64,000 nt of DNA from Methanobrevibacter sp. TLL-48-HuF1. GTDB lineage: Archaea; Methanobacteriota; Methanobacteria; Methanobacteriales; Methanobacteriaceae. Location: positions 393,501-457,500 of the forward strand of contig NZ_CP081485.1 of assembly GCF_023617305.1 (NCBI RefSeq), given 5' to 3'. Both the position numbers and the translations under genes were made by a program. Positions 44,991-55,978 of the stretch are shown here, one piece after another. The first letter of the stretch is position 1. Each line of letters begins with the position of its first letter. The notes beneath the pieces were generated by a model that saw nothing but the letters and a program-made list of their open reading frames with translations, had not been told where the DNA came from and searched no databases.

Positions 44991-45474
44991 GCCTATTGAA
45001 CTTTTTAGCTATTTTACCAAGTAAAATAGAAGCCTTAACCTGATCAATTCCTTGAATTGTTAAAATAGCTACACAAATACCTGCTATAAACATTTCAGGA
45101 GTTAAACCTGCAAATGAACAAACAAACAATATAACAGTCATAGTTAAAGAACCCGTAGTTCCGGCATAACCTGGATCTGCACACAATCTATTTCCAATAA
45201 ATACAAAGAAAGCGGCCAATATACCTCCAGGAATTCCTAAAATCATATATCCAATAGCTGCTATTAATGTACCGGCAGAAGCATCAGGAGAACATAATAT
45301 ATTCCCTTGGAAAAATCCGCCAGCAATATCGCCATTTCTTTTTTCAATTGAATCTCCAACAGTTTGAACTCCTTTAACTCCAGGCTGCTGTGGAAGTCCA
45401 AAATAAGTATCAATAATAACAAAGTTCAACCAACAGATAACCGCAGCTATTATAATACCAATTATCTCATTCAT
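44977..45474 (-). CDS. ehaB: Eha membrane subunit B
   Basis: A 165-residue protein with about four helices and an external segment '[25 protein letters not shown]'. Its ATG shares one base with the ehaA stop codon. Assigned from operon order and family resemblance. Confidence 0.84.
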   Translation of the reverse strand: MNEIIGIIIAAVICWLNFVIIDTYFGLPQQPGVKGVQTVGDSIEKRNGDIAGGFFQGNILCSPDASAGTLIAAIGYMILGIPGGILAAFFVFIGNRLCADPGYAGTTGSLTMTVILFVCSFAGLTPEMFIAGICVAILTIQGIDQVKASILLGKIAKKFNRHVKE

Positions 45475-45851
45475 TAGCTGGCCTCCTCTTCATTATCTTG
45501 TAAAGGTTTTGGAAATACTTCATAAAATAAATATTTCACAAATAATGCAGTTAACACACCAATAACTACAGACAACACTAATCCATTGTAGATAAATGTA
45601 TAACCTAAAACAAAGAAAAGTGAAAGAATACCCATAGCCATTATTGGAGTGGGATATAACGCACTTACATCAAAAGAATACATATATGGTTTACTTGGCA
45701 ATAATGGAACCCGTAAAATCAAAGCAACTATAATTGATACTACAATTGCTACAATATAACATAATGCAACATCAAAATTAGAAATACCAATATTTGCAAG
45801 GCCATAAGCACCATTATAAACACATGAATGCATCATATTAAGATTAAACAT
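45474..45851 (-). CDS. ehaA: Eha membrane subunit A, first gene of the operon
   Basis: A 125-residue protein with about three helices ('[54 protein letters not shown]'). The frame is open to 45932, but AGAGAGGA seven bases before ATG 45851 marks the real start; the upstream part is leader. It is the promoter-proximal gene of a minus-strand array that runs without long gaps through ftr. Confidence 0.86.
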   Translation of the reverse strand: MFNLNMMHSCVYNGAYGLANIGISNFDVALCYIVAIVVSIIVALILRVPLLPSKPYMYSFDVSALYPTPIMAMGILSLFFVLGYTFIYNGLVLSVVIGVLTALFVKYLFYEVFPKPLQDNEEEAS

Positions 45852-45885
45852 ATAATATTCCTCTCTATAATTATTAATTATTACA

Positions 45886-45903
45886 AATGAAAATATATAA
45901 ATG
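45886..45903 (-). promoter_or_regulatory. Probable eha operon promoter (TATA element)
   Basis: Read on the minus strand the sequence ATTTATATATTTTC lies about 40 bases before the ehaA start, a good archaeal TATA box giving a short leader with the AGAGAGGA ribosome binding site. The about 105-base spacer is shared with the divergent epimerase gene. Confidence 0.5.
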
Positions 45904-45955
45904 TTGTTACTTAAAAATAGCTTATACAGCAATAATAGAATGTTAAGTGGTCTAA

Positions 45956-46885
45956 ATGAAAAATAAAAATATAATAATAACTGGAGGACTTGGTTTTATA
46001 GGTTCACACATTGCAGATGAACTAATTGAGAATAATAAAGTTACCATAATAGATAATCTTTCTTCAGGAAAAGTAGAAAACTTAAAAAACCCCTCTCATA
46101 AAAATTTAACCATAATAAAAAATAACTTAAATGATGTAAATTTAGATGAAATACTCATCGACACAGATTACATATTTCACCTTGCAGCTATGGCTAGTGT
46201 TCCATTAAGTGTAAATGATCCAATTAAGTGTAATGATAATAATGTAAATTCAACCATTAAATTACTAACTGCTGCAAAAAACCAAAATGTGAAAAAAGTA
46301 ATATTTTCATCATCTTCAGCAGTTTATGGAAACAATACAAATACTCCTTTAAAAGAAAGTGAATTAATGACACCAACTTCACCTTATGCAGCATCTAAAG
46401 CAACTTGTGAATTATATTTGCAGGCATTTAAAGAAAGTTATGGTTTAAAATCAATAGCTTTAAGATATTTTAATGTATTTGGACCAAAACAAGATAAAAA
46501 CTCCCAATATGCTGCAGTAATCCCTAATTTTATTGATGCAATACTTAATAATAAAAATCCAATAATTTACGGAGACGGTCAGCAAACAAGAGATTTCATA
46601 TATGTAAAAGATGTTGCAAAAGCAAATATATCTGCAGCAAAATCAAATTATACACAGCCAGTGAATATTGCTACAGGTAAAAAGTTAACAATAAATAGAT
46701 TATATGAAATAATTGCCAATTCTCTGGATAGTGATTTAAAACCAATATATGTTGATAAAAGAAAAGGAGATATTACTCATTCAATAGCCAACATTGATAA
46801 AATGAGTAAAATTAATTTCAAATCTGATTATTCTAACTTTGAAAAACAAATTAATAAAACCATACAATGGTTTAAAGAAAATTAA
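45956..46885 (+). CDS. NAD-dependent sugar epimerase/dehydratase (UDP-glucose 4-epimerase type)
   Basis: A 309-residue extended short-chain dehydrogenase. 'ITGGLGFIGSHIADELIENN' is the NAD-binding G-x2-G-x2-G, 'SSSSAVYG' gives the catalytic Ser region, 'SPYAASKATCELYLQ' the Y-x3-K pair, and 'RYFNVFGPKQD' and 'DGQQTRDFIYVKDVAKA' are GalE-type substrate motifs. It probably acts on nucleotide sugars for surface glycans; the exact substrate is not determinable. Divergent from ehaA. Confidence 0.92.
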   Translation: MKNKNIIITGGLGFIGSHIADELIENNKVTIIDNLSSGKVENLKNPSHKNLTIIKNNLNDVNLDEILIDTDYIFHLAAMASVPLSVNDPIKCNDNNVNSTIKLLTAAKNQNVKKVIFSSSSAVYGNNTNTPLKESELMTPTSPYAASKATCELYLQAFKESYGLKSIALRYFNVFGPKQDKNSQYAAVIPNFIDAILNNKNPIIYGDGQQTRDFIYVKDVAKANISAAKSNYTQPVNIATGKKLTINRLYEIIANSLDSDLKPIYVDKRKGDITHSIANIDKMSKINFKSDYSNFEKQINKTIQWFKEN

Positions 46886-46896
46886 AAAATAGAAAT

Positions 46897-47271
46897 TTAG
46901 TGGAATCCGCAATGAGAACAGGTTTCACATAATTCTTCTTCTGAAGGAACAGTTTTTCCAGTTTCTTGTAATAAAACAGATAATGCATAATAATCTTCAG
47001 ATGCATTTTCTTCTCTTAAAACTGGAGAAATACCTTTAAAAATACATTTAATATCACCAGTTCCACCAATATCAACAGCAGTTGGTTCGCCCATTTGAAA
47101 TCTGTTGAAATAATCAAGAATTTCATCCCTTAAAGATGAAGGTACTCTGAAATTAAATGAAAGTATGTTATTTTCTTTCATTTTAAGTCCAACATATTTT
47201 TGTTTTATTTCATAATTCAATCCTAATTTTTTTTTAAAAATTACAATATCAGATATATCTGAAGATGCCAT
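46897..47271 (-). CDS. Unrecognised 124-aa protein with C-terminal CxxCxxC
   Basis: No family recognised. The body is mixed alpha/beta with 'FNFRVPSSLRDEILDYFNRF' and 'VDIGGTGDIKCIFKGISPVL', and the C-terminus is 'ELCETCSHCGFH', where three cysteines and a histidine could bind a metal. The frame opens at TTG 47286; ATG 47271 follows GGGGGAAATTCAA and is preferred. It is divergent from the HTH-cupin regulator gene. Confidence 0.7.
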   Translation of the reverse strand: MASSDISDIVIFKKKLGLNYEIKQKYVGLKMKENNILSFNFRVPSSLRDEILDYFNRFQMGEPTAVDIGGTGDIKCIFKGISPVLREENASEDYYALSVLLQETGKTVPSEEELCETCSHCGFH

Positions 47272-47504
47272 TTGAATTTCCCCCAAATTATTTTTTCTAA
47301 CTAAAAATTACTTATAATTTTTTTTAGTATATAAACTATTCTTTCATAAAAAATTAATTTTTCAAAATTCATAACGAATTATCACGATTTTTAATAAGCT
47401 TTATATAAATTAAAAATCATACTTACATCATTATAATAATTATTATATTATAATAATATGAATAATCTTAATAAAATAATTAACATACAACTAAGGTGTT
47501 TACT

Positions 47505-48056
47505 TTGAATGAATATAATAAAGATATTGGTAACAGAGTAAAAGAATTGAGAGAACTCTCCGATATTACAATTCAAGACTTTGCAGAAGAATTAGATATT
47601 GATGAAACAATGTACAAACAATATGAAAATGGTGAAGTAGACATACCAGCAAGTTTCTTATGTGAAATTGCAAATAAGTTTCAAGTTGATTTAGGTTTAC
47701 TTTTAACTGGTGAAGAAACTAGAATGAATATTTTCGATGTTACTCGTGCAAATAAAGGTATTTCAGTAGAAAGAAGAAAAGAGTACAAATACGAAAACTT
47801 ATGTACCAAATTCATTGATAAAAAAGCTGAAATTTTTATTGTAACTGTTGATCCAAAAGAAGATACAGTTCCTTCATTAAATAGCCACCCTGGACAGGAA
47901 TTTAACTATGTCCTTGAAGGTTCTTTGAAACTTTATATCCACAATAATGAAATTACATTAAACAAAGGAGATTCAATATTCTTTGATTCAAGCCATAGAC
48001 ATGCTATGGTTGCACTTAATAATGAAAAAGCTAAATTTTTAGCTATAATAATGTAA
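47505..48056 (+). CDS. HTH-XRE transcriptional regulator with cupin sensor domain
   Basis: A 183-residue regulator. The N-terminal HTH is '[61 protein letters not shown]', and the C-terminal cupin is '[41 protein letters not shown]', which in relatives binds a small ligand. The frame opens at GTG 47496, but that codon is the AAGGTG ribosome binding site itself, so TTG 47505 (six bases on) is the start. It precedes the acyl-CoA synthetase by 18 bases and probably controls the vor module. Confidence 0.88.
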   Translation: MNEYNKDIGNRVKELRELSDITIQDFAEELDIDETMYKQYENGEVDIPASFLCEIANKFQVDLGLLLTGEETRMNIFDVTRANKGISVERRKEYKYENLCTKFIDKKAEIFIVTVDPKEDTVPSLNSHPGQEFNYVLEGSLKLYIHNNEITLNKGDSIFFDSSHRHAMVALNNEKAKFLAIIM

Positions 48057-48074
48057 AACCACAGAGGTTATAAA

Positions 48075-49745
48075 ATGACATCATTAATTGAAGATTATGT
48101 AAATAAAGTTGATTTTGACTCATATGAAGATTTTAACAAAAATTTCAAAATAACATATCCTGACAATTATAATTTCGGGTTTGATGTAATCGACAAATAC
48201 GCTGAAATAGACCCTGAAAAGATTGCTTTAATCTGGACAAACGATGAAGAGGAAAAACATACTTTCACCTTTTCAGATGTTAAAAAATACAGTAATAAAA
48301 TTGCAAACTTTTTTACTAAAAAAGGCATTAAAAAAGGCGATAAAGTAATGCTTACCTTAAAAAACAGATACGAATTCTGGTTTACCATGGTTGCATTACA
48401 TAAAATCGGAGCAGTAGCTATTCCTGCAACCCACATGTTAAAACTTCATGATATTGACTTTAGGATAAAAAATGCTAATGTCAAACTTATTGTAACAGTT
48501 GAAGAAGACAAATTAATTCCAGATTATGAAGAAGCACAAAAAGAACTAGGAATTGATTTAGTAAAATGTGTAATTGAAAGAGACATTGACGGATGGATTA
48601 ATTTTAATAAAGCTATTGAACAAGAAAGCGATGAATTTGAAAGGCCGACTGGAGACAATGAAGTACTTGCAGATGACATCTCACTAATTTATTTCACATC
48701 AGGGACAAGTGGACTTCCTAAAATGGTAGCTCACAAACAAACTTATGGATTAGGACACATCCCAACAGCTAAATATTGGCAAAAAGTTGAAGAAGATGGC
48801 CTACACCACACAGCAGCAGATACAGGATGGGGAAAAGCGGTCTGGGGAAACTTCTATGGACAATGGATTGCAGGAACTGGAATTTTCATATATGATTATG
48901 ACAGATTCAATGGTATTAAACTACTTGAAAAAGTTATTGAAAATAAGGTAAACACTTTCTGTGCACCTCCAACAATATACAGATTTTTAATTAAAGAAAA
49001 TATCAAAGGATATGACTTTTCAAACATGCATCATGTAACAACAGCTGGAGAACCTTTACCTCCCGAAGTATCAAAAAGATTTAAAGAAATATCCGGTTTA
49101 AGAATTAAAGAAGGATTTGGTCAAACTGAAACAGTATTGATTATTGGAACTTTTGACTGGTTAGATGCAAAATTAGGTTCTATTGGAAAACCAAGCCCAT
49201 TATTTGATGTTAAATTATTAAATGAAAATGATGAAGAAGTTGATATAGGTCAGGAAGGTGAAATCTGTATTGATGTATCTCATGATATAAGTCCAGGATT
49301 ATTTAAAGAATATTACAAAAATCCTGAAAAACAAGCTGCACAATGGCATGACGGTTTCTACCATTGTGGAGATACTGCTTGGAGAGATGAAGACGGATAC
49401 TTCCATTTCATAGGAAGAAATGACGATATTATTAAAAGTTCAGGATATCGTATTGGACCTTATGAAGTAGAAAGTGCAGTATTATCTCACGAATCAGTAA
49501 GTAACTGTGCAATTACTGCATATCCTGATGAAATAAGAGGTCAAATTGTAAAAGCTACAATTATATTACAACCAGGATACGAAGGTTCTGAAGAGCTTAA
49601 AAAAGAAATTCAAAATCATGTAAAAAGAGTTACAGCTCCCTATAAATATCCAAGATTAATTGAATTTGTAGATAAAATTCCGGAAACAATAAGCGGAAAA
49701 ATAAGAAGAGTAGAAATAAGAAATAACGATAACAAAAAGGAATAG
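48075..49745 (+). CDS. AMP-forming acyl-CoA synthetase
   Basis: A 556-residue ANL-superfamily ligase. Motifs are '[19 protein letters not shown]' (P-loop, about 205-223), '[11 protein letters not shown]', '[16 protein letters not shown]' (A5), '[39 protein letters not shown]' (A7-A8) and '[14 protein letters not shown]' with the catalytic Lys (A10). The sequence is closer to medium/short-chain acyl-CoA synthetases than to classical acetyl-CoA synthetase. Set before vorCBA, it likely activates short branched-chain acids; acetate is the alternative. Confidence 0.9.
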   Translation: MTSLIEDYVNKVDFDSYEDFNKNFKITYPDNYNFGFDVIDKYAEIDPEKIALIWTNDEEEKHTFTFSDVKKYSNKIANFFTKKGIKKGDKVMLTLKNRYEFWFTMVALHKIGAVAIPATHMLKLHDIDFRIKNANVKLIVTVEEDKLIPDYEEAQKELGIDLVKCVIERDIDGWINFNKAIEQESDEFERPTGDNEVLADDISLIYFTSGTSGLPKMVAHKQTYGLGHIPTAKYWQKVEEDGLHHTAADTGWGKAVWGNFYGQWIAGTGIFIYDYDRFNGIKLLEKVIENKVNTFCAPPTIYRFLIKENIKGYDFSNMHHVTTAGEPLPPEVSKRFKEISGLRIKEGFGQTETVLIIGTFDWLDAKLGSIGKPSPLFDVKLLNENDEEVDIGQEGEICIDVSHDISPGLFKEYYKNPEKQAAQWHDGFYHCGDTAWRDEDGYFHFIGRNDDIIKSSGYRIGPYEVESAVLSHESVSNCAITAYPDEIRGQIVKATIILQPGYEGSEELKKEIQNHVKRVTAPYKYPRLIEFVDKIPETISGKIRRVEIRNNDNKKE

Positions 49746-49753
49746 ATGGTAAA

Positions 49754-49993
49754 ATGGCTGATGTATCATATCCAATAATACACAAAGAAGAGTGTAAAGG
49801 CTGTGGGAGATGTGTTTTAGGATGCTCCCAAAATGTTATTAAAATAGGTAGTGAGCTCAATAAAGCAGGATATCGCTATGCATATTACAGTGGCGAAGGT
49901 TGCAGTGGATGCAGGGATTGTTTCCTTACATGTCCAGAACCATTAGCTATTGAAGTTTATGTATATACTAAAAAGGAGGAAGACAATGACTAA
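49754..49993 (+). CDS. vorC: 2-oxoacid:ferredoxin oxidoreductase, ferredoxin subunit
   Basis: A 79-residue 2[4Fe-4S] subunit with '[13 protein letters not shown]' and '[14 protein letters not shown]'. The three-subunit layout (small ferredoxin, alpha, fused beta-gamma) is that of the 2-oxoisovalerate oxidoreductase (VOR) of Methanothermobacter. It overlaps vorB by eight bases. Confidence 0.88.
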   Translation: MADVSYPIIHKEECKGCGRCVLGCSQNVIKIGSELNKAGYRYAYYSGEGCSGCRDCFLTCPEPLAIEVYVYTKKEEDND

Positions 49994-51098
49994 TCAGATG
50001 GTAAAAGGAAACACTGCAGTTATCATTGGAGCAATGTATGCTGGATGCGATTGTTTTTTCGGATATCCTATTACTCCTGCAAGTGAAATTCTTCACGAAG
50101 CATCAAAATACTTCCCAATGGTAAATAGAAACTTTGTTCAGGCAGAAAGTGAAGAAGCTTCAATTAATATGATTTATGGAGGAGCTTCAACTGGACACAG
50201 AGTTATGACTGCATCCTCAGGACCTGGAATAAGCTTAATGCAAGAAGGATTTACCTATTTAGCTGGTGCAGAACTGCCAGCAGTAATCGTTGACATTATG
50301 AGAGCGGGACCTGGATTAGGTAATATCGGACCTGAACAAGGAGATTATAATCAGGTAGTTAAAGGTGGGGGTCATGGAAATTATAAAAACATAGTTCTAG
50401 CTCCAAATAGTGTACAGGAAATGTGTGATTTAACTATAAAAGCATTTGAATTAGCCCATAAATACAGAAATCCTGTTGTTGTACTTGCTGATGGTACTCT
50501 TGGACAAATGGCTGAACCTTTAGAATTTCCAAAAGAAGCTATTGAACCTACCATAGATGAATCCTGGGCAGTACGTGGAAACAAAGACACAATGGAAAAT
50601 TTAGTTACTTCTATTTTCCTTGATTTTGATCAATTAGAAGACTTCAACTTCGAAATTCAAGAAAAATACGCTAAAATAGCTGAAAATGAAGTTGAATACG
50701 AAGATTACAAACTTGATGATGCTGAAATTGTTTTAGTATCTTATGGAATCAGCAGCAGAGTAGCTAGAAGTGCAGTTGATGTTTCCCGTGAAAAAGGATT
50801 GAAAGTTGGACTTTTAAGACCTATTACATTATCACCATTCCCAGAAGAAAAAATTAAAGAACTTGGTGACAAGGGAGTAAACTTTATTTCTGTAGAAATG
50901 AGTAATGGTCAACTATTAGAAGATATACAATTAGCTGCTTTAAGAAAAGAAAACACTTACCTTGTTAACAGAATGGGTGGAAATTTAATTGAACTTAAAC
51001 AAGTTCTTAAAAAGATTTACGAAATAGCTGGAATCGATGAAGACTTACCAAAAGGTACTTCTGAAAAAGGAAAAACAGGAAAATATATTATTGATTAA
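49986..51098 (+). CDS. vorB: 2-oxoacid:ferredoxin oxidoreductase, alpha subunit
   Basis: A 370-residue alpha subunit: '[38 protein letters not shown]' (N-terminal pyrimidine-type domain), '[48 protein letters not shown]', and '[18 protein letters not shown]...[17 protein letters not shown]' (transketolase-C-like). GGAGGAAGACA precedes ATG 49986; an upstream in-frame ATG at 49950 lies inside vorC and is not used. Confidence 0.92.
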   Translation: MTNQMVKGNTAVIIGAMYAGCDCFFGYPITPASEILHEASKYFPMVNRNFVQAESEEASINMIYGGASTGHRVMTASSGPGISLMQEGFTYLAGAELPAVIVDIMRAGPGLGNIGPEQGDYNQVVKGGGHGNYKNIVLAPNSVQEMCDLTIKAFELAHKYRNPVVVLADGTLGQMAEPLEFPKEAIEPTIDESWAVRGNKDTMENLVTSIFLDFDQLEDFNFEIQEKYAKIAENEVEYEDYKLDDAEIVLVSYGISSRVARSAVDVSREKGLKVGLLRPITLSPFPEEKIKELGDKGVNFISVEMSNGQLLEDIQLAALRKENTYLVNRMGGNLIELKQVLKKIYEIAGIDEDLPKGTSEKGKTGKYIID

Positions 51099-51110
51099 GG
51101 ATGTGAAAAA

Positions 51111-52571
51111 ATGGATGAAAAAAGTTTAGCACCAAAAAACTTAGAAGATTATGAATTATCAATACGTAAACGTCCTGAGTCAATTTATCCGTCTTTTCCA
51201 AGAAAAGGTGAAACAAACCAGACTACCACACATTACTGTGCAGGATGTGGACATGGAATTATTCATAAATTAATTGCAGAATGTATGGATGAACTTGGAA
51301 TACAAGAAAGATGTGTTATGATTTCCCCAGTAGGCTGTTCAGTATTTGCTTATTACTATTTCAACTGTGGAAATGTACAAACAGCTCATGGAAGAGCACC
51401 TGCAGTAGCTACAGGTATCTCAAGAGCAGAAGATAATGCAATTGTAATGAGTTATCAGGGAGATGGAGATTTAGCATCTATCGGTTTAAATGAAACATTG
51501 CAAGCAGCAAACAGAGGAGAAAAAATAGCAGTGTTCTTTGTAAATAATACTGTTTATGGTATGACTGGTGGACAAATGGCACCAACTACTTTAGTTGGAG
51601 AAAAAACTGTTACCTGCCAAACCGGAAGAGATCCTGATTATGCAGGATATCCAACTCATATGTGCGAATTAATTGACAGCTTAAAAGCACCAGTATTTAT
51701 TGAAAGAGTTTCACTAGCTACTCCTTTAAAAATCAGACTTGCAAAATATGCTATTAAACAGGCATTAACTATTCAAAAAGAAGGAAAAGGATATTCATTT
51801 GTAGAAATATTATCTCCATGTCCTACTAACTTAAAACAAGATGCAAAAGGTGTTCAGGACTTCCTTGAAAACCAAATGGAAAAAGAATTCCCTGTTAAAA
51901 ACTTCAGAAATGAATTGAAAGACAGAAAACCAATTATAAGACCTGAAAATGATTACACAATCGACTCTCTAGACAAAATATTCAATGTAGACAGAAGCGA
52001 AGACTCCACTTACTGTGAAAGTACTGGTATGGAACCTGTAACCATCAAAGTAACAGGATTTGGAGGGCAAGGTGTTTTAAGTGCAGGCCTTACAATAGCT
52101 CAGGCTGCCTGTAGTGAAGGCAAACACGTTTCCTGGTATCCAAGTTACGGACCTGAACAAAGAGGAGGAAGCTCAAACTGTTCTATTGTAATTTCTGATG
52201 AAACCATAGGAACTCCAGTTGTAGAAGATATTGATATTCTTATTGCTCTAAACAAACCGTCTTTAGAGAAATTCGCCAGTGATGTTAAAGAAAATGGAAC
52301 TATTATTTACGATTCACGTATAGGTGACGTTGAAGTTGATAAAAACGTTAACATAGTCAAAGTTCCTTCAATTGAAATAGCTGAAAAATTCGGAAACACA
52401 AGAACTGCCAATACTGCTTTAATTGGTGTTTTAATGGAATTGAAGAAAACATTAGCACCAGAATCCTACGAAAATGCTATTAAACATATGTTCGCATCTA
52501 AACCAAAAGTTATTGATGTAAATATTGATGTTTTAAAAGCTGGAGCAAAATGGGTAAAAGACAACTCTTAA
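51111..52571 (+). CDS. vorA: 2-oxoacid:ferredoxin oxidoreductase, fused beta-gamma subunit
   Basis: A 486-residue fusion. The beta part (1-270) binds thiamine diphosphate: '[18 protein letters not shown]', '[39 protein letters not shown]'. The gamma part begins near residue 305: '[51 protein letters not shown]'. This fusion matches VorA and not Kor or Por, whose subunits are separate. The enzyme converts branched 2-oxoacids and CoA to acyl-CoA, CO2 and reduced ferredoxin, reversibly. Confidence 0.92.
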   Translation: MDEKSLAPKNLEDYELSIRKRPESIYPSFPRKGETNQTTTHYCAGCGHGIIHKLIAECMDELGIQERCVMISPVGCSVFAYYYFNCGNVQTAHGRAPAVATGISRAEDNAIVMSYQGDGDLASIGLNETLQAANRGEKIAVFFVNNTVYGMTGGQMAPTTLVGEKTVTCQTGRDPDYAGYPTHMCELIDSLKAPVFIERVSLATPLKIRLAKYAIKQALTIQKEGKGYSFVEILSPCPTNLKQDAKGVQDFLENQMEKEFPVKNFRNELKDRKPIIRPENDYTIDSLDKIFNVDRSEDSTYCESTGMEPVTIKVTGFGGQGVLSAGLTIAQAACSEGKHVSWYPSYGPEQRGGSSNCSIVISDETIGTPVVEDIDILIALNKPSLEKFASDVKENGTIIYDSRIGDVEVDKNVNIVKVPSIEIAEKFGNTRTANTALIGVLMELKKTLAPESYENAIKHMFASKPKVIDVNIDVLKAGAKWVKDNS

Positions 52572-52586
52572 ATTAAATGTGGTTTC

Positions 52587-53897
52587 ATGACATATAAAGA
52601 AATAGCTAAAAAATACTTGGAAAGCAATGGAATTACCATAGGAGATACCATTAAAATTAATAAAGAAGATATCTCCTATGAAGGTATCTTATTAGACAGA
52701 TCAGAAGATAGTGAAGACGGATATTTAGTTTTAAAATTAGATAGTGGATATAATGTTGGTGTAGCTATTGAAAATACTCAGGCTGAATTAATCCAAAAAG
52801 GTGATAAACCAAATATAGGTTATGGAGCTGAAGATGTAGCTCATGATTCATCAAAACAGGATATTTCAATAATATCCACCGGAGGAACTGTTTCTTCAAT
52901 TATTGATTATAGAACCGGAGCAGTTCACCCTAAATTTACAGCTGCAGATTTAATTAAAGCAAATCCTGAACTATTAGATTATGCCAATTACAATGTTAAA
53001 GCTCTGTATAATATTTTAAGTGAAAATATGCAACCTAAATATTGGGTTGAAGCTGCCAAATCAATAGCTAATGACATATCTGATGGTTCTGACGGTGTTG
53101 TAATAGCTCACGGTACCGATACATTACACTACACTGCTGCTGCATTAAGCTTTATGTTAAAAACACCAGTTCCAATTGTAATAACTGGAGCTCAAAGAAG
53201 TTCAGACAGACCATCCAGTGATGCTAATATAAACCTTATTGATTCTGTAGTAGCTGCAAAATCAGATATTGCTGAAGTTAGCGTTTGTATGCATGGCAGT
53301 TTAAATGATTCCTATACATATCTTCATAAAGGTACTAAAGTTCGTAAAATGCACACTAGTCGTAGAGATACATTTAGAAGTATTAATTATGAACCAATAG
53401 CTAAAATTAAACAGCATGTTATGGACATTAACCCTAATTACAAATATACAAAAAGAAATGAAAATAAATTGGAAGTTAACAGTGCTGTTGAAGAAAAAGT
53501 AGGACTTATCAAAAGTTTTCCCGGAATTTGTGAAGAGCTTATTGACTACCATATCGATAAAGGATATAAAGGTCTTGTTATTGAAGGAACCGGTCTTGGA
53601 CATGTCCCTGATAAATTAATAGCTCCTTTAGCTAGAGCACATGATGAAAATATTCCTGTTGTTATGACTTCCCAATGCCTGTATGGCAGAGTAAATATGA
53701 ATGTCTATTCTACAGGACGTGAAATATTAAATGCAGGAGTTATCTCTGGAAGAGATATGACACCTGAAACTGCTTATGTAAAATTAAGCTGGGTTTTAGG
53801 TCAAAGCGATGATATTGACGAAGTTACAAAACTAATGAATGAAAATATAGCTGGAGAATTTAATGAAAAGTCTTCAATTAAATATTTCTTAAATTAA
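52587..53897 (+). CDS. gatD: Glutamyl-tRNA(Gln) amidotransferase subunit D
   Basis: A 436-residue GatD, the asparaginase-like subunit that releases ammonia for conversion of Glu-tRNA-Gln to Gln-tRNA-Gln in archaea. '[23 protein letters not shown]' and '[22 protein letters not shown]' are the two catalytic Thr/Asp motifs. The N-terminal about 80 residues form the GatD-specific domain. It is followed by gatE after 12 bases. Confidence 0.97.
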   Translation: MTYKEIAKKYLESNGITIGDTIKINKEDISYEGILLDRSEDSEDGYLVLKLDSGYNVGVAIENTQAELIQKGDKPNIGYGAEDVAHDSSKQDISIISTGGTVSSIIDYRTGAVHPKFTAADLIKANPELLDYANYNVKALYNILSENMQPKYWVEAAKSIANDISDGSDGVVIAHGTDTLHYTAAALSFMLKTPVPIVITGAQRSSDRPSSDANINLIDSVVAAKSDIAEVSVCMHGSLNDSYTYLHKGTKVRKMHTSRRDTFRSINYEPIAKIKQHVMDINPNYKYTKRNENKLEVNSAVEEKVGLIKSFPGICEELIDYHIDKGYKGLVIEGTGLGHVPDKLIAPLARAHDENIPVVMTSQCLYGRVNMNVYSTGREILNAGVISGRDMTPETAYVKLSWVLGQSDDIDEVTKLMNENIAGEFNEKSSIKYFLN

Positions 53898-53909
53898 GGT
53901 CGTGTGAAA

Positions 53910-55775
53910 ATGGATTGGGAAAAATTAGGACTTAAAATGGGACTTGAAATTCATCAGCAATTAAATACAAAACATAAACTCTTTTGTCCTTGTAAAACTG
54001 AATTGGTTGATGAAGATTACAATGAAATTGTTGAGAGAAACTTAAGGCCAACACAAAGTGAACTTGGTGAAATTGACAGAGCTGCACTTCAGGAGTCTTT
54101 ACGTGGCTTAAACTTTAAATATGAATCTTACAATCATCATACCTGTCTTGTAGAAAGCGATGATGAACCGCCTCACAGTTTAAATAAAGAAGCTCTTGAA
54201 ATCTGTATTACAATAGCTGCATTGATGAATATGCATATTGTAGATGAATTCCATACAATGAGAAAACAGGTTATTGACGGAAGTAATACTGGAGGATTCC
54301 AAAGAACAGGACTTGCTGCAACTGACGGTTATCTTGATACTCCTTACGGCAGAGTAACTATTGAAAGTTTAGGTCTTGAAGAAGATGCAGCTAGAAGAAT
54401 TGAAACTACCGAAGATTATACTGAATTTAGATTAGACAGATTAGGTATTCCTCTTGCAGAAATTACAACAGATCCATCTATGCACCATCCTGATCAAGTT
54501 CGTGAAGTTGCATATATGATTGGTCAGGTTTTAAGAAGTACCAATGTAAAAAGAGGTCTTGGAACAATCAGACAGGATTTGAATATTTCAATTGAAAAAG
54601 GAGCTCGTGTTGAAATTAAAGGTGTTCAAAATCTTGATTTGATGAGTGAAATCGTAGAAAATGAAGTTCAAAGACAACTTGCATTAATTGAAATAAAAGA
54701 AGAGTTAAACAAAAGAAATGCTCAAGTACTTGAAGAGATTCATGATTTGGACAGCTTATTTGAAAATACTGAATCCAAAATATTATCTCAAGCAGAATCT
54801 ATAAAAGCAGTTGTATTAAAAGGTTTCAGTGGACTTATTGGAAAAGAAGTTCAGCCAGGAAGAAGATTCGGTACTGAAATAGCAAGTTATGCTAAAAAAC
54901 GTGGAGTTTCCGGAATATTCCATAGTGATGAACTACCTGCATATGGCATTACACAAGATGAAGTAAATTCTGTAAAAGATTATTTGAATATTGGTTCTCA
55001 AGATGCATTTATTATTGTTGCACATGATGAAGATATAGCTATTTCAGCATTAGAAGAAGTTAAAAGAAGAGCCAATCTTGGATTTGAAGGAGTTGTTGAA
55101 GAAACCCGTAAATCTTTAGATGACGGAAATACAGAATATATGAGACCACTTCCTACAGCTAACAGAATGTATCTGGAAACAGATATTCCATTATTTAAAA
55201 TAAGTGATGAATTAGTTGAACCAATTAAAAATAACTTGCCTGAACTTCCAGATGTTAAAAAAGAAAGAATTATTAAAGAATATAATTTAAGTGAAGATTT
55301 AGCTAGCCAACTAGTTAAAAGATTAGAAGCTGATGTCTTTGAAGAAATATTGGCTGATGTAAAAGTAGATCCAACACCAGTAGCTTCTCTTCTTGCTTAT
55401 GATTTAAGAGAAATTAAAAGGGAAGGTCTTGACATTGATATTTTAACTACACAACACTTAAAAGATATTTTCCAACTTTTAGCTGATTCCAAAATAGCTA
55501 AAGACAGCATTACCAAATTAACAACTTGTGTAATACAGTCACCTAACGAAGAAATCAAAACAACAGCTGAAAACAATAATTTAACTTTACTTAGCCAGGA
55601 AGATGTTACCAAAATCATTGAAGACATTGTTAATAAAAATGAATCTATGGTTAAAGAACGTCAAATGGGAGCTATGGGTCCTTTAATGGGAATGAGTATG
55701 AAAAAACTTAAAGGTAAAGCTGACGGAAGTATTGTTAATAAAATAGTCAGGCAATCTATTCAGAAAATGTTATAA
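53910..55775 (+). CDS. gatE: Glutamyl-tRNA(Gln) amidotransferase subunit E
   Basis: A 621-residue GatE, the kinase/tRNA-binding subunit related to GatB. '[14 protein letters not shown]', '[23 protein letters not shown]', '[30 protein letters not shown]' and '[22 protein letters not shown]' are characteristic, with an inserted AspRS-like domain (about 270-390) and a YqeY-like tail '[23 protein letters not shown]'. GTG 53904 could start three codons... two codons earlier, but ATG 53910 is better spaced from AAGGT. Confidence 0.96.
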   Translation: MDWEKLGLKMGLEIHQQLNTKHKLFCPCKTELVDEDYNEIVERNLRPTQSELGEIDRAALQESLRGLNFKYESYNHHTCLVESDDEPPHSLNKEALEICITIAALMNMHIVDEFHTMRKQVIDGSNTGGFQRTGLAATDGYLDTPYGRVTIESLGLEEDAARRIETTEDYTEFRLDRLGIPLAEITTDPSMHHPDQVREVAYMIGQVLRSTNVKRGLGTIRQDLNISIEKGARVEIKGVQNLDLMSEIVENEVQRQLALIEIKEELNKRNAQVLEEIHDLDSLFENTESKILSQAESIKAVVLKGFSGLIGKEVQPGRRFGTEIASYAKKRGVSGIFHSDELPAYGITQDEVNSVKDYLNIGSQDAFIIVAHDEDIAISALEEVKRRANLGFEGVVEETRKSLDDGNTEYMRPLPTANRMYLETDIPLFKISDELVEPIKNNLPELPDVKKERIIKEYNLSEDLASQLVKRLEADVFEEILADVKVDPTPVASLLAYDLREIKREGLDIDILTTQHLKDIFQLLADSKIAKDSITKLTTCVIQSPNEEIKTTAENNNLTLLSQEDVTKIIEDIVNKNESMVKERQMGAMGPLMGMSMKKLKGKADGSIVNKIVRQSIQKML

Positions 55776-55808
55776 AAGAGTTAATAACTCTTTTACTTAT
55801 TTTTATTT
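55774..55808 (+). terminator. Hairpin terminator after gatE
   Basis: AAAAGAGTTA and TAACTCTTTT form a 10-bp stem overlapping the gatE stop codon, with a minimal loop, followed by ACTTATTTTTATTT. Confidence 0.55.
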
Positions 55809-55978
55809 AAAATTCAACAATAATCTTAATTAACATCTATAAATTAAAAATCTTACTCCCATACTTCAAATAGCTAATTCATACATTTTACCTCATTTTT
55901 ACGATATTATTTAATTTCAAAACAAGACAAAAACTTTATATTTAAACCCTTTTAAATATTATAAATGGGGGTGAAAAT

